From Microbotryum silenes-acaulis (taxonomy: Eukaryota; Basidiomycota; Microbotryomycetes; Microbotryales; Microbotryaceae): a DNA stretch of 64,000 bases. This document shows, in pieces, positions 34,376 to 47,160 of this stretch (position 1 is the first letter of the stretch; every line of letters begins with the position of its first letter). The stretch spans positions 186,001-250,000 of the forward strand of contig QPFY01000019.1 of assembly GCA_003665825.1 (NCBI GenBank), given 5' to 3'. Both the position numbers and the translations under genes were made by a program. The notes beneath the pieces were generated by a model. That model saw only the letters and a program-made list of their open reading frames with translations. It was not told the origin of the DNA and did not search any database.

Positions 34376-37029
34376 ATGCTACAACCCTTCGTCGCATGGA
34401 AGGCCTCGATCGGCCTAGGAACGGTCGTGACGCTCGTTGGCGTGCTCACCCCTTTCCATGCTTCGACGTCGATGCGTGTCGTTGCGGCCGCATCGTCCGT
34501 TGGAGCGGGGAAGGCGAATACGATCGAGGTTGTTGGCACAACGGGGTCAGTTTGAAGAAGGGGGTTAGTGAGAATGTTTTTGAAGATGTTGCTTATGGGT
34601 TCTGTTCTCTATTCGTCCTACAGAGTTAGCGGTCAGCAAATGCTTTTGGGGGTCAGTTAGCGATCGCGATCCGTGCGGAGACTGGTGTGCCCGTCCAGAC
34701 TGTAGAGCTGATTTGCCTGGTATATATCACAGACCGAAAAACTAGTCAGTTGGATATGAGACTGGTCATCGTGCTCGCAGTACGCTCAGATGTAATCCTG
34801 ACCTTGGCAGGTTTACATCATCGACAAAACCGAGAATAACAGTCGGTCCTTCGCAAGCTATTTGGGAGTCCCATCTTGAACAAGTCAATGCTGACGGTTA
34901 CCTCCTATATTTCGGGTGTAGCGGCGCAGATTCAAGGGCATCCACTCGTAAGTATCTTCCTCCGAACGGACGCTGCCACTGGGCTTCGAATTGCTGAATC
35001 GAGGATGGAATCCACCAGTGGGCCACCGAATACAACCTCGAGACGAACACCTACCGATCCATGGAAGTCCAAACCAACCCCTTTTGCGCCGGCGGCAATC
35101 TTCTCGGCGACGGGTCCTGGATCAACATCGGTGGTAACCAGGCCGTTGACAAGAAGGGTAAATCGACGGGCGAAAAGGAGGGCTCATACCACGAAGAAGC
35201 GGGAGGGAGGACGGTCAGGATCCTCAAGCCCACAGATAATGGAACGGCTGAGTGGGTCGAGGATGAGTTTGGTATGCCTATCAATCGTTGGTATCCCTAT
35301 GTTGAGACCTTGGGGGATGGAACCGCGATGATCGTTGGTGGTGAGTTACCTCTGGCTGGGATGATTGTTTTTTTAGCCTCTGCCTGACTTGAAGAATTTG
35401 ATCTTTCTGCAGGCGAGATGTGGGGAGGCTTTGTTGACTCGGAAAAGGAGAAGCAGAACGTTTCGTCAATGTCAGTATTTGTCCGCCAAGATCGCATAGC
35501 ATGTGAATGTCAAGCTGACCCCCAAGACCACTTCATGGCTACGCTGGGACCGCAGTGAATTCTGGCCCTCTCGCGGCCCACCGCATTTTTCGCCTTTCCT
35601 CGCCCGCAACCGACCCGCGAACCTGTACCCGCTGACGTATCTGCTCTCGGACGGCCGAGTGTTCATGCAAACGGATTGGAAGACCCAGATTCTCGACCTT
35701 GAATCGTGGGAAGAAGCGCCTTTGCAAAACGTTCCGTACGCACAGAAGACGTACCCTGCTTCGGCAGCGACGGTACCGCTGCCCCTAACGCCGGCGAACA
35801 ACTACACCCTGACGATCCTGATGTGCGGCGGCATGAACCCCAAGCGAGACGACTGGGACGTCACAAAGTGGAAGATCGCCGAGACGCCCACATCCAAGTC
35901 TTGCGTGTCCATCACTCCCCAGGATGGTGCAAAGTGGGTTGAGGATGACGACCTCCCCGAGCGCCGCACCATGGCCAACTTCATCATCTTACCCACGGGC
36001 AAGCTGCTGCTCCTCAACGGCGCGGGTCGAGGCTCGTCTGGATACGGGAACTTTCCCTGGGCGATCGGGCAATCCTTTGCCCAGGATCCTGTCTTTCGAC
36101 CGGCCATCTACGACCCGTTGGGCCCCAAGGGTTCTCGCTTCACGACCATAGACCAGGCAACGTCTACCATCGCTCGAATGTACCACTCATCCGCAACGCT
36201 TCTTCCAGACGGTGCAGTTCACATCGCGGGTAGTAATCCCAATGGTGATGTCACGACGGAGGAGAACAACCCGACCGTCCCATTCAAGACCGAGTACCGA
36301 GCCGAGAAGTTCTACCCGTCGTGGTACGACAGGGTCCGACCCGAACCGAGTGCGATACCCTCCAGTCTTTCGTATGGAGGTGATGTCTTCCAGTTCAACC
36401 TCACCGCATCGACCTTCACCGATGAGGCGGGCCCGGATAGCATTCGAGTCGCGCTCATTCGAACGGGATTCTCGACGCACGGGATGAATATGGGGATGAA
36501 GTACATCCAGTTGCGCAGCACCTACACCGTTCAAGACGACAACTCAGTCACGGTAAATGTAGCTCAACTACCTCCCAACCCCAACTTGTTCCAACCTGGT
36601 CCTGCATTGTTCTTCGTGGTCGTCAACGAAGTGCCGAGTATCGGCCGTTTCGTGATGGTCGGCAATGGAAAGTTGGGCCAGCAGCCCGTTGCGAAGGACA
36701 CGGTCCTCCCCGCGAGCAGTGGGAAAATCACACTCACTAACTCTGGTGCAGGTTCGGGACCCAGTCCCAATGCCAGCGCGCGCCCGGGAACCAACCCAAA
36801 CTCACACACCCTCGTAGGAGCGGTCGGACAAGTCGGGAGCAGCCTTTCGCTCGTCGAATCCGTCGGTCCCGCGAATGGTTCGTCCTCCATGCCCGGGATG
36901 AACATGTCGAAAAACGACGGCAGCACGACCAGCATGAAAACGGCCCGCTCGTCGGCTTCCAAGAACACGCTTGCGACGCTCTCGGTGCAAGGTTTGATCG
37001 TCGTTTTGGGCGCTTGGCTCCTGGCTTGA
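34376..37029 (+). CDS. Glyoxal oxidase-like copper radical oxidase, paralogue 3
   Basis: 706 residues. Exons 34376-34545, 34624-34651, 34733-34744, 34811-34841, 34922-34947, 35019-35340, 35413-35470, 35556-37029. Exons 2-7 again measure 28, 12, 31, 26, 322 and 58 nt although the sequence is the most diverged of the three. Active-site elements: Cys in NPFCAGGNLLGDGSW, Tyr in RWYPYVETLG, Tyr-His in RMYHSSATLL, His in GFSTHGMNMGM. It has a long Ser/Asn-rich linker (about residues 600-680) with a Met-rich MPGMNMSKN segment, which might bind copper (inference), and a hydrophobic C-terminus suited to GPI anchoring. It carries a KKGKSTGEKE insertion-like loop in exon 6 where the paralogues have GGTNTSDGTG. 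Confidence 0.92.
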
Positions 37030-37665
37030 TAGTCTGCGCTCAGCGCGGGCCTTCAAGCATCGTATCACTATCTTCTCATCACCTCTCTACTCTTGTCTGC
37101 CTCCACTCCTCTCTCTCTCTTCAGTCAGCTCGCTCACTCCGCTTGGGTTTCTATCGTTCACCCTGTCGCCTCTGGTCCACTCTCATTTCTTGATATACCC
37201 CATCATGGGGTTTCTTTTCCGTTCCTGCAACATAGACCGACCTTGATATTTAGTCGCTTGCAAGGACATTCACTTTGCGACTGCAGACGTTTATTGCACT
37301 GGGGCTTCCGATGTGGTTCATCTGGTCCCTGGTCCATCGGGCGGAAAGGAGCAGCCCCTATCTCGATAATTTCTTATCGCAAACTGGCACAGTCAACTTG
37401 AGTTGCCCATTTGTTCTTCTGCCAGCTGATAGTAAGTAATTTTGCGCGAGTTGTGTTAACTGATCACGCCCGCGGTTGTGCACATGGCAAAATTCGAATT
37501 TCGGCGATCTTGGTGGCGGTGCTGGCAGTAGTGTGCTGCTGGCCTCCGCTGGCAGCCGGCAGCCCGCTGGCACAGGTCGAGTGGAGCGTGAAACCTGGCG
37601 TTCCCTTCCGCCTCCCATTCTCTCCTTGCTACAGCTCTTTCCTTGGTCACAATTAGGACTCGATC
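37030..37665. other. Intergenic region downstream of glyoxal oxidase 3
   Basis: About 640 bp. Only a short perfect palindrome, CCCCATCATGGGG at about 37199-37211, stands out. No gene supported. Confidence 0.45.
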
Positions 37666-39426
37666 ATGTCCAACGTCAAACCTCACGAGACGACAACTGC
37701 CGCACTCAAGGACTCGAAAGTCGATGGCTCTGGATCTGGAGTGACGTCGACTGGGACCCTCAGCGCAGGCGCTGGTGCAACCACCTTATCGACGTCATCG
37801 GCGACCCCGGCGATTGCTGGCACGGCAGCCTCCACGAGCCCCGCAAGTGGTACCACGACACCTCAACCGGCGTGGATGAAGCACTATGAAAAATTCGTTC
37901 AATCCGCCGTACCCAATGCCATCTCATCCCGCTTGCCGAGCTCGGGAACGGTCGCTCAATCGCTTGATCAGACCCAGGCCAAGTTGCAGGAGATCACGAC
38001 CACGTCCAAAGCTTCGTTGGACAAGACGTGGTCGGTCGGCAAGACGCGTTATTCGGAATGGAAGATGGCGACCGATAGGAAGATGAACAAGGAACAGTTG
38101 TGAGTGGTGCACTTCAAGTGATGGGTCATAGGCCCCGGAGGATGCTGAGCTGACTACAGTTCGGTCGGTGCTCAGTTTCAAGAATGCTTGGAGTGTTACG
38201 AACGAGACTCAGGTCGTGTTGAACGTATCCCTCAACCAAGTCGGACCGTTGATGTACCAAGTCCTCTTGCCCGGCGAAACTTTTGAGCGTCGAGTCCGTG
38301 AGTCGGAGAACAGCCAGTGAAGATTCGTAGGTCGTATCCCCCATGAACCTAACCCTGGCCCACTACATCTCAGCGAACGTCTGGTACGCCCTCTCGATCC
38401 GACCTTGGACATCGCCCGAAACGGAATACTCGTCGTGGTCCGTCGCATGGCCGATCATCGCCATCGCCGGTCCCGTATCCGCCGCGGCGTCCCTAATCGC
38501 GATTCCCTTCGTCGCTCTCGCGGCCGGTGGAACTGCCCTGGCCTCCTTGACGGGATTCGGTTCGAGCGTCGCGACGGGTGTGACTTCGGTTGGTACGGCC
38601 GTCACGTCGACCGCGGCCAGTGCTGCGGGCCTCGCTGCCCGTGCTGCCAGTCTACCCGGTGGGTCCAAAGTCAGAGGCAAGCTCGTCGATGCGGCCAAGG
38701 GGACCGTAGGTACTCGAGGCGAAGTCGTCATCCCCAAGGTCGTCAAGTACCTCACAACCAGTGCAGCCGCGGGTGGAGTCTTTAAAGGTGCCGAAGCCGA
38801 GCACTGGAAGGTCGAAGGCGCCAAGTCCAAGAAGAAGGTCGCCGAAGTCGACGTGACGGGCTTGGATTTGCAAAAGGTGTTGAGGTGCCATACGGGCAAG
38901 TCCAAGGTTGACAAGGTGAGTTATTCTTGGCTTGGGGGTACGCCTGATGAGGGTTTTGTTTTCGGAATCGCTTGGCTGATCGGTGACGTTCTACTCTCCT
39001 TAGCGACTGGTCGCGGCGTTTGAGCACCTCCACTTCAAGAAGCACTACAAGACGGCGACGAACCCCGTTCTTCGCATCACGGGTGGTCCCGAACTTGAAG
39101 AACGAGGCGAAAAGCAAGTACTCGTTTTTTACCACTTTGTGCTCGAACAAGCGATCGACATCGTCGTCGAGCCCGTATCCGTCGAAGAAGTACCCCCTAC
39201 GCAGTCCGAAGAGGCGCTCGTCAAGGATGCCCGAGTCGTTCCTACGCTTGAAGAGGCTGAACAGGTTAGCAAGAACGTCCCCGTTCATGGCAAGGGTGAG
39301 CACCCGGAGAAGGTCGATGAGGTCGTGGAGAAGGTGATGAGTGAACATGGGGATAAGGTCGAAAAGGCCAAGAGCGAGGCCGAGAAGACAGAGGAGAGAA
39401 AGGGGTGGTTCTCGTGGAGGAAGTGA
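37666..39426 (+). CDS. Conserved-looking protein of unknown function, 506 residues
   Basis: Exons 37666-38099, 38176-38297, 38374-38915, 39004-39426; all phases agree. Parts: a Ser/Thr/Gly-rich N-terminus (residues 1-75); a helical segment (MKHYEKFVQSAVPNAI, then KTRYSEWKMATDRKM); a short beta-rich segment (NAWSVTNETQVVLNVSLNQV and LMYQVLLPGETFERRVPNVW); a long hydrophobic Gly/Ala/Ser stretch (AIAGPVSAAASLIAIPFVAL and on) that may insert in a membrane or form a glycine zipper; then a mixed alpha/beta region; and an acidic, Lys/Glu-rich tail ending GWFSWRK. I do not recognise the family. The absence of a signal peptide argues for an intracellular protein, possibly membrane-associated. Confidence 0.72.
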
Positions 39427-39863
39427 GGGAGGGGCTTGGATGGCCGGGTTTCTTTCTCTCGTTTGGGCATGTTTCGAATGTGTATCATAAGCTATCGGTT
39501 GATACAAGCTGTCAAGTATAATCTGTTTGTGTTTCGCGGAGCGGGAGAACGCTTTGCTGCGGGTTTACACCAAGTTGGATGTAGCTGAGAGCGTACGGAG
39601 ATAGATTTCATAGCGTCCAACACCGTCCAACAAAGAGAGATGTGCTGATGATGCCGATGCACGCTCGGCGCTCCTCACAAGACTCGAATATCATCATTGT
39701 CATTATCGACAGGTTGGTCTGGGATGAAGTTTTGAGAAGGGTTGCAAAATAAGGCGATTAAAGTACAGGGAAGCGAAGAAGACGAACGAGGCACGGGAAG
39801 GAGGATAAAGACGAAGGGTGGTAAGAAGGTATAACAAGATATTACAATGCGCAGTCAAACTCT
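39427..39863. other. Convergent 3' intergenic region
   Basis: About 440 bp between the 3' ends of the unknown protein gene and the E2 gene. No gene or repeat seen. Confidence 0.45.
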
Positions 39864-40668
39864 TTACTCGTCTTCGACGATGGGCTTATAATGCTTGGCC
39901 AACTCTTTCTTAAACTGTGGGCACGCGACGAAAGACCACAGAGTCAGCCTGGCTCCTTACATGACACACTAAGACTCTCATCTTTCACCTCTGCAGCGTT
40001 CTCCCACAGGTCCGCCGCCTCGACGTTCAAGGGCGACTTGTTGTTCGGTTCACCCAACAGCGATTGAAGCGAGATCAAAATCGTCGAGACCGAAAGCATC
40101 GGCGACCACTTCTCCTTGAGGATGTCTAAGCAAATGTTGCCGTGCAAATCGACGTTCGGGTGGAAGCACGTCGATTCAAAACGGACAGTTGGGGCGGCGT
40201 AAGGATAGGTAGGGGGGAATCGGAGCGAGATGGCGTAGACGTGGTTCTCGTAGTAGGTCCCCTCGGCGCCTTCAATTCGACCCTTCCAGTGCGTGAGGTC
40301 CGCATCCGAGACGGGGAAGGCGGAGATGCCAGCGGGGCAGGCCATCATCAAGGACATTAGCTCGGAGCTCAATCTGTTTGTCGAAAGAAAGAGACGATCG
40401 CCAGTGAGGATTTTAGTAAAGCATCTCGTTTGGGAAAACTTTGGACGGGCGAGGAGGCGCCTCTGGGAATACTCAGGAGCTCATTCTCCCTCACTCGCGG
40501 GGCTCAGCCCATGTCGAACAGCTATCAGGATGATCGTACATACCTTTTTGTGACATTTGCTGTCGAGTTGACCTCGGGCCCTGCGCCAGCGACCTTGGAA
40601 CCTGCGGCAGAAGGCGCAGGAGCTGGGAAACCTTGCGAAGCCGTCGGGGAGGCAGTGGAGGCAGACAT
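39864..40668 (-). CDS. Ubiquitin-conjugating enzyme E2, UBE2C/Ubc11-like
   Basis: E2 of the UBE2C (UbcH10, fission yeast UbcP4) class, which works with the anaphase-promoting complex to ubiquitinate cyclins and securin. Exons on the minus strand: 40668-40544, 40373-39989, 39914-39864, giving 186 residues. The Ala/Pro/Ser-rich N-terminal extension (about 40 residues) is characteristic of this class. The core is clear: ELMSLMMACPAGISAFP, RFPPTYPYAAPTVRF, HPNVDLHGNICLDILKEKW with the HPN motif and catalytic Cys, then SLLGEPNNKSPLN. The C-terminus is short (FKKELAKHYKPIVEDE). Assignment to UBE2C rather than another E2 rests on the LMM..GISAFP segment and the LKEKW following the Cys. Confidence 0.9.
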
Positions 40669-41722
40669 GCTCGGTGGTATGATACACTTTGGACAAATTC
40701 CTAGTCGTATGTTAAGACTGATTGGAGGAACTCAACGGTAGGAGCGTGGATGTTAGGGGAAGATGAGGCAAGGTGAGAGCGAAAGCCCCGTCATTCACTA
40801 CTTGGACGAGAGGCCCGGCCGCGCGCGCGGGAGAATCTCACTGAACAAAGGTCCGGGCGTCATGTGGAGCATCACCGAGACCAAACGGAAAACTTGTAGT
40901 CATTTATCACACCATTGCCAGGTGAGTCACGGATCCTCTTGCTCATGTGATCTCCTTACAAGATGCTTCATTTTCAGCCTCTTGATAGCCCCGATTTTTG
41001 TCGAATATCGGGTCCACCGGCCCTGCGAGAAGCTCCACCCCTGTCTTTCCACTTCAGGCATGGCTTCACATCCGGAGCCCGTCGCTTACGGTCGCGGTCA
41101 CTACCATTTGCTAATGGTTACGGGTAGGTATGAATCTCGTTCCCGAATGATATCGAGGGGTACAACTTTGCTGTAACGATTGTAGTGAGGCGATTTCCTT
41201 CGCGAAGGGCGGAGGGAGAGTCTAAGGTCCGGCTCTGCGGGTCGCCGAGCAGAGACCAAGGCGACGATACTAAGAAGAAATACCTAGCCAATCAAAGTCG
41301 CTGTTGCAGAAGGAACGGAAGAGCACCAGGCGAGGCCGGGCGTGACGCGTCGCGGCGCGCGTCTCCGTCATTGACAACTCTCCGAGGTTCAGGAGGAGGC
41401 ATGTCGAAGGGCTCGGGGTGCCGAGGCGCGCTGGCCAATCAGCGAAACATGTTGCTTCCAGACTTTCTTTGAACCAGCGACTTTGCTCCCCAAATTATGC
41501 TTTAAGACCAGGGATTTTTCCTTTTATGAGACTGTATCTTGGGCCTAGGCGACTCACCTTTGTAAATGGTATACATTCCACGGGAGTGTTATTGTTGCAG
41601 GATTTTGACACCTCCAACTCACGACTGGCTCGGTCTGCTTCTTTCTCTTCGTCTTGTCACACCATAAGCATTACCGTCAGCTTTCCTTGACTGGACAAGC
41701 CGACTCGGCTTCACTTCACACC
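40669..41722. other. Divergent intergenic region, E2 / S8 protease D
   Basis: About 1 kb between two divergently transcribed genes. Several short open frames exist, but none shows family features. A CG-alternating run (GGCCGCGCGCGCGGG) sits near 40816. No repeats found. Confidence 0.45.
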
Positions 41723-44700
41723 ATGCTCGTCAACACGAACCTTCTTGTTTTGCTCGCCTCGGTCGGCTCCGCCCTGGCCCACGACGCCTCGACCGCCCAG
41801 ACCCTCAAGTTCACTAATTCGCGCTCGCCGACCGTCATCCCGGGTCGCTACATCATCGCCGTCGGGGGATCGAATACTTTGAGCAAACGTGATTCTGAGG
41901 CTGTGAGTGTTCAGCTGCTATTGCGACCTCTCCACTCCAGCTGGCGAAAACCGAACCCGGCCTTCACTTTCCAAGTTGGGACGCGTCTCGACGCGCTCCG
42001 ACCGAGCCGTCAAGTTGGACGACGATCTCGTCAAGGCTGAAAGAGCGTGCAGCACTGACTTGGTGGTGCTTCACTTATTCACTTTTAAAAAAGGCAATTT
42101 CCGGTGTCCTCAGCAAGATTGGTGGCAATGGTATTAATGTCAAGACCAAAAAAGTTTTCCACTCCCCTGGCCTGCTCACCGGAGCGAGCATTGTCGTGCC
42201 CGACAACACAACGACCGAAGACCTGCTGGCGATCCCGGGTGTTACAGTGAGTCGAAGACAGCTTGTTCGAAGGTAGAGGCTCCAACTTCTGTGGGCTGAT
42301 AGCAAGGAGTCTTGGCGGTTACTAGCATGCCTGGCCGGTTCAGAGTATCCCGAACCCGCACAGCCTCGGTCATACCTCATTGAGCAACGTCGAAACCTCG
42401 TCAAGTCAGCTTGTTCGACGGGATCTCCTCGAGCCACGCGCCGCGAATGACTTCAAGAACGACAAGTTCCCACCGCATCAGATGACCGGCGTCGACAAGC
42501 TCCATGCCAAGGGCTACCTCGGCGCCGGCGCCCGGGTCCTCGTCCTTGACACGGGGGTGGACTACAAGAACCCGATTCTCGGCGGTTGCTTTGGCAAAGG
42601 CTGCAAAGTCGGCTTTGGCTACTCTTTCATCGACGATAGCGGCACACCGGTCAACGAGCCCAACCCATACACCAACTGCACTGAACACGGCACGCATGGT
42701 AAGTCGGCCGCTTGTTTTGGTGGGGTTACGAGTTTCTGAGCAACATTTCTGGATCCCTATCACACGCGCTAATGCTGACAATCGATCTACGCACCAACAG
42801 TCATGGGGACTATCGGGGCCAACTCCAACAAGTATGACTTCACGGGCGTTGCACCAAAGGCCACGCTGGGTATGTACCGCGTATTTGGCTGCGCGAGCTC
42901 CACCACCGACGATATCATCGTCGAGGCTCTGCTGCGTGCTCCCCAAGACAAGCCCGATATCATCAGCATGAGTCTCGGCGCACCCAACAGCTGGTCCAAC
43001 TCGGGGGCCCAAGAGTACGTGGTCAAGAAGCTCATCGCCAAAGGGATCCATGTCGTTGCCGCGGCGGGTAACGAACAGATCGAGGGGATGTTTTTTGCTT
43101 CTCAACCTGCGGGCACGCGGACGGCCATGAGCATCGCATCGGTCGATGTCACCTACATCCCGGCGTACAGCATGGTCTTCAAGACGGGCGGGCACGCGTC
43201 GTTGACCGCTTACAGCGCTAAGCCGCTTGGACTCGACAAGGGCCTCGCGGTCTACTTTACCTCTACCGATCTCCAGGTCACCGATGACGCTTGCAACAAG
43301 TTGCCTAAATCAACACCCGACCTCAAGAATCGCGTCGTTTTCATCAGGCGAGGAACCTGCCAACTCGCTCTCAAGGTTTCCAACGCCGGCGCCAAGGGCG
43401 CGCGCTACATCGTGCTCTACGGAGCGCCAGGCCAAGAACGACGACCCTACTTCTCCGTCAGCGATCTCGCCAAAGGCACGAATGTGGTCGGTATCGCCGG
43501 CATGAGTGCTGCCGATGCCGCCAAAGTGCGCAAGTACTACCTCGCTCAGAAGAAGGAGGGACCCAAGGTCGCGTTCCCGAGCAACAGCAAGCAGCTGCGC
43601 ATCCAGCAGACGCTTTCCGGCGGTCAGGTCAGCGACTTCAGTCAATTTGGCCCTACAAACGATATGTACGGTCAGCCTAGCTTTGGGGCTCCCGGTGGCA
43701 ACGTGCTCTCGACCTTCCCTCTTGCTATGGGCGGTGTCGGTGTCATCAGTGGTACCTCAATGGCCACGCCCTACGCTGCGGGCTCTATTGCGTTGATCTT
43801 GGCCGCTCGCAGGAAGGACAAGTTCACCCCTGTCGAGATGCGCCAGCTCCTTTCCTCGACGGCCAAGTCGATTCCCGTCAGTCGCAACACCAAGGCTCCC
43901 CTGACCTCGACGGTCCTCCAAGGTGCTGGCTTGATCCAGGTCAACAAGGCCATGTCGGCCAAGTCGTACTTTAGCCCCAACGAGTTGTACCTCAACGACA
44001 CGGCTCACTTCGCCGCCACGCAGACGGTGACGATTACGAACAAGAACTCGAAAGCGGTCACGTACCGCTACTCTGACACGGGTGCCCAACCTCGTCTTGT
44101 GTACGATAAGAAGGGACAGTGCAACCCTTCGCTCAGCCCTGGTGTCCTGTCGAGGGGCGCTTCGGTCACCTTCCGCCCCGGACGAGTCACGATCCAGCCC
44201 GGCAAGACATCGACGTTCCAGATCAAGTTCCAGCCGCCCCAGTTCTCCGCCGGTCAACGCGCGCTCTTCCCCGTTTACAGCGGTTTCATCATGATTACGG
44301 CCGACAGCAAGGAATCCTTCCAAATCCCTTACTTTGGTTTGGCGGGTAACATGCGCGACATGCAGATCCTCGACCAGACGGAAAAGTTCGCGGGGCAGTA
44401 CCAACCGGGGCTCAAGTACCCCTTCCTCATCAACTCCGAGGCCGTAGTCCAGACAATCCCGAGCAGTGTTGCGACCTACTTTATGAAGGATGGTGTCACT
44501 CTTGTTTTCCGTCTATCGCGTAAGTGTCTTGCTCCGTGCAGCCCTGCCTCCAAGCGTCATGACTAACAACTTCTCTGTCCCCATTTGCATCCGACAGAGG
44601 CGACTCGAGCGTATACTGTCAACCTCATGACCGCCAACACGACCTTCAAGGGGACGATCTCTACCGCCAACAACGCTGGCGTACTCACGCGTCGGTCCGA

Positions 44701-45130
44701 TGAAGAGTTTGGCCTCGATTCCCTCGATGCCGAAGCTTTGGCCGGCGCGCATCTCTTCTCGCGAAAAGAGAACACGAAGTATGCCTCAATTTCGACACTC
44801 GGCTTCGTCAAGGGTGGTATCAACATCCCTAGGGATCCCGCTGTCACGAGTGGTGGCAAGTTTCCCTTCGGTGATCAACAGATCACTTTCACGGGCCGCT
44901 ACCAGACCTCGGCCACCTCTGGCCGCTACGTCACCGCCGCGACGCAGACCGCTTACCGCTTGCTTCTTCGGTCAGTCCTCCTTAAGATTAACGACTTGGA
45001 TTTACCTCTTACCCTCACTAAAGCTAAATCGTGTATGTCCCTTCTTTACAGTGTCGTGAGGACCACCGCCAACCAGGCCGACGAGTCGAGTTGGGAAAGT
45101 TGGTTGAGCCCTCCGTTCCAATTCGCATGA
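41723..45130 (+). CDS. Secreted subtilisin-like serine protease D (S8, PA-domain type)
   Basis: Precursor of 958 residues. Exons 41723-41902, 42094-42246, 42326-42698, 42801-44519, 44598-44970, 45052-45130: same phases and the same 153-nt second exon as A, B and C. Signal peptide to about residue 20, I9-type propeptide (VIPGRYIIAVGG), S8 domain with PA insert, Fn3-like tail. Triad: Asp of LVLDTGVDYK, His of TEHGTHG, Ser of ISGTSMATPY; oxyanion Asn in AAAGNEQIEG. It lies 22 kb from protease C, separated by housekeeping genes. The segment 43957-44238 is almost identical to B and C, while the flanks are not, so it has also taken part in sequence exchange within the family. Confidence 0.91.
43957..44238. 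repeat. 282-bp tract shared with proteases B and C
   Basis: By eye this differs from C at one base (TAC versus TAT) and from B at two, then diverges abruptly at CCGCCC versus CCGCCG. It lies inside exon 4 and overlaps the middle of the B/C tract. Confidence 0.82.
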
Positions 45131-45639
45131 GGCGCGATGGATCTTTGAACGCCAGTTTCTTCGATTTTTGGAAGTTTGGGGCCGCTTTTCTTTCGATTCT
45201 TTATTTATACCAGTAATCGTGGTTTGCTTATTTTAACCGTGTACTCCCCTCCTCACTTAGGTAGTGGGATGTGCGTAGGCAATCACTGAAAATTGTATCC
45301 GCGTGTCGATTTCGAAGTGCCCAAAAGCAAATCAAGAGTTACTCCCAGCTTGTTGTGTACATTCAGAGCCGAGTGTTTTGCTCTACAGAACTGCAGTTCC
45401 ATGCAGCTGCAAGGCGTACGGGATCGTTGATCGATTTGAAGTTTTTCCTGTGACTGCGAGCTCCGGCCGGCGGACCGTTCGGGGTCGTCGGATGCTCGCG
45501 TGAATTATGTCATTACGGCGTCGTTGCGTCAGGGATAGTTTTAGCGCGCCCTGGTCGTCGCACTCGAAGTCATCGATCGCCGTCTCCGCTTCCGCTTCTT
45601 GACTTCCACCTCACAAAAAGCAAAAAGCAACCAATCATC
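45131..45639. other. Intergenic region upstream of the aldo-keto reductase
   Basis: About 510 bp, no gene seen. It should contain the reductase promoter. Confidence 0.45.
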
Positions 45640-47006
45640 ATGCCCGTCAAGAGTCTCAAGATCGCCAATGGCTCCATGCCCACCGTCGGATTTGGCTTGT
45701 GGAAGGTCAGTGGTTCCCATCCTCCCTCTTCCCTTCTAGCTTTCTCCCCCTCGAGCCGAGTACGGCGCTGGCTTTCTCCTCTTCGAAACGAAGAAAGATA
45801 TCCGTCGGAGCGAAGTGCTCTGCTCTATACTGATGCAACTTATATTCTTGAACAGGTTCCCAAGCCGCAATGCGCTGACGTTGTCTACAACGCTCTCAAG
45901 CTTGGCTACCGTCTTCTCGATGGGTGCGCAGCGCTGGCTTTTGCTCTTTTTTTTGCTTTCCTCGTTTACTATTTGCTGAACATTGTTTCTGTGCGCGGTC
46001 CATTGCAGTGCTGCTGACTACGGCAACTCCAAGGAGGCCGGAGAAGGACTAGCCCGTGCGATCAAGGACGGCGTCGTCACCCGCGAGGAGGTCTTTGTCA
46101 CCTCCAAGCTGTGGAACACCAACCACGCTTACGAGCACGTCGTGCCGGCTGCCAAACATGTCCGTGATTCTCCTCAATACCAAGTCCTCTAGGTCTGAAC
46201 ACGCGCTGACGAGTATTACTTACGTCTGCCTCCAACAGGAGCTCAGCTTGTGGGGCCTCGACTACTTTGACCTTTACTTGATTCACTTCCCCGTCTCGCT
46301 CGAATACGTCGACCCCAACACCCGCTTCCCCCCCGAGTGGTGGGACGGAACGCCGGGAGGCAAGGTCACGCCTTCGAACGACCCCATCTCGGACACGTGG
46401 CGAGGAATGGAGGACGTGCACAACCAGGGTCTGGCCAAGAACATCGGTGTCAGCAACTTCTGCGGTGGCTTGTTGATCGACTTGTTCCGCTCGGCCAAGG
46501 TCAAGGTTAGTCACACAACAATAACTGTGTTGAGCAAGATCAAGTACCGCGCTGAAAACCTAACACATTTGCTTCGATTTTTCGCTCAGCCCTCGGTCTT
46601 GCAAATCGAGCACCACCCTTACCTGCAACAGCCGGCCATGCTCAAGCTCGCGCAAGAGACGTTGGGCATGGCCGTGACGGCGTACTCGTCCCTCGGACCC
46701 CAATCCTTCTTAGAGCTCGATCACCCGGGCGCTGTCAAGATCCCTTCGTTGCTCGAACACGACGTGATCAAGAAGATCGCGTCCAAGCACGACAAGGGCG
46801 AAGGTCAGGTCTTGTTCCGATGGGCAACGCAAAGGAACGTGGCCATCATCCCCAAGTCCAACAACGATAAGCGCGCCGAGGCCAACTTGGCCAGCGTCGA
46901 GTTCGACTTGGACGATGAGGACTTGAAGGCGATCGAGAAGCTTGATATCGGCCTGCGCTTCAACAACCCTGGAGACATCGACCCTCGTTTGGCCATCTTT
47001 GCTTAG
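45640..47006 (+). CDS. NAD(P)H-dependent D-xylose reductase-like aldo-keto reductase
   Basis: AKR2-type enzyme that reduces xylose and other aldoses to polyols. Exons 45640-45705, 45856-45923, 46009-46159, 46239-46505, 46590-47006, giving 322 residues, the usual length. The catalytic tetrad is visible: Asp and Tyr of LLDGAADYGN, Lys of [10 protein letters not shown], His of DLYLIHFP. The segment [13 protein letters not shown] is typical of yeast xylose reductases and IPKSNN is the coenzyme-binding IPKS motif, supporting the xylose reductase subgroup over glycerol dehydrogenase-type AKRs. IGVSNFCGG is the common AKR signature. The splice after AAKH removes a stretch with an in-frame stop and restores [13 protein letters not shown]. 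Confidence 0.92.
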
Positions 47007-47160
47007 ACACCCGTCGGACGGAAGACTGGCACTGAGATGAACAATTCCTTGCCGATAGCTGGAAATTGGTATTACATAAAATCTTGAACATATTATACAG
47101 CTGCGCGAAGTGAATGAAGACCCTCCAGGTCATTCCTCCTCTTCTGATGCATCCACCCTC

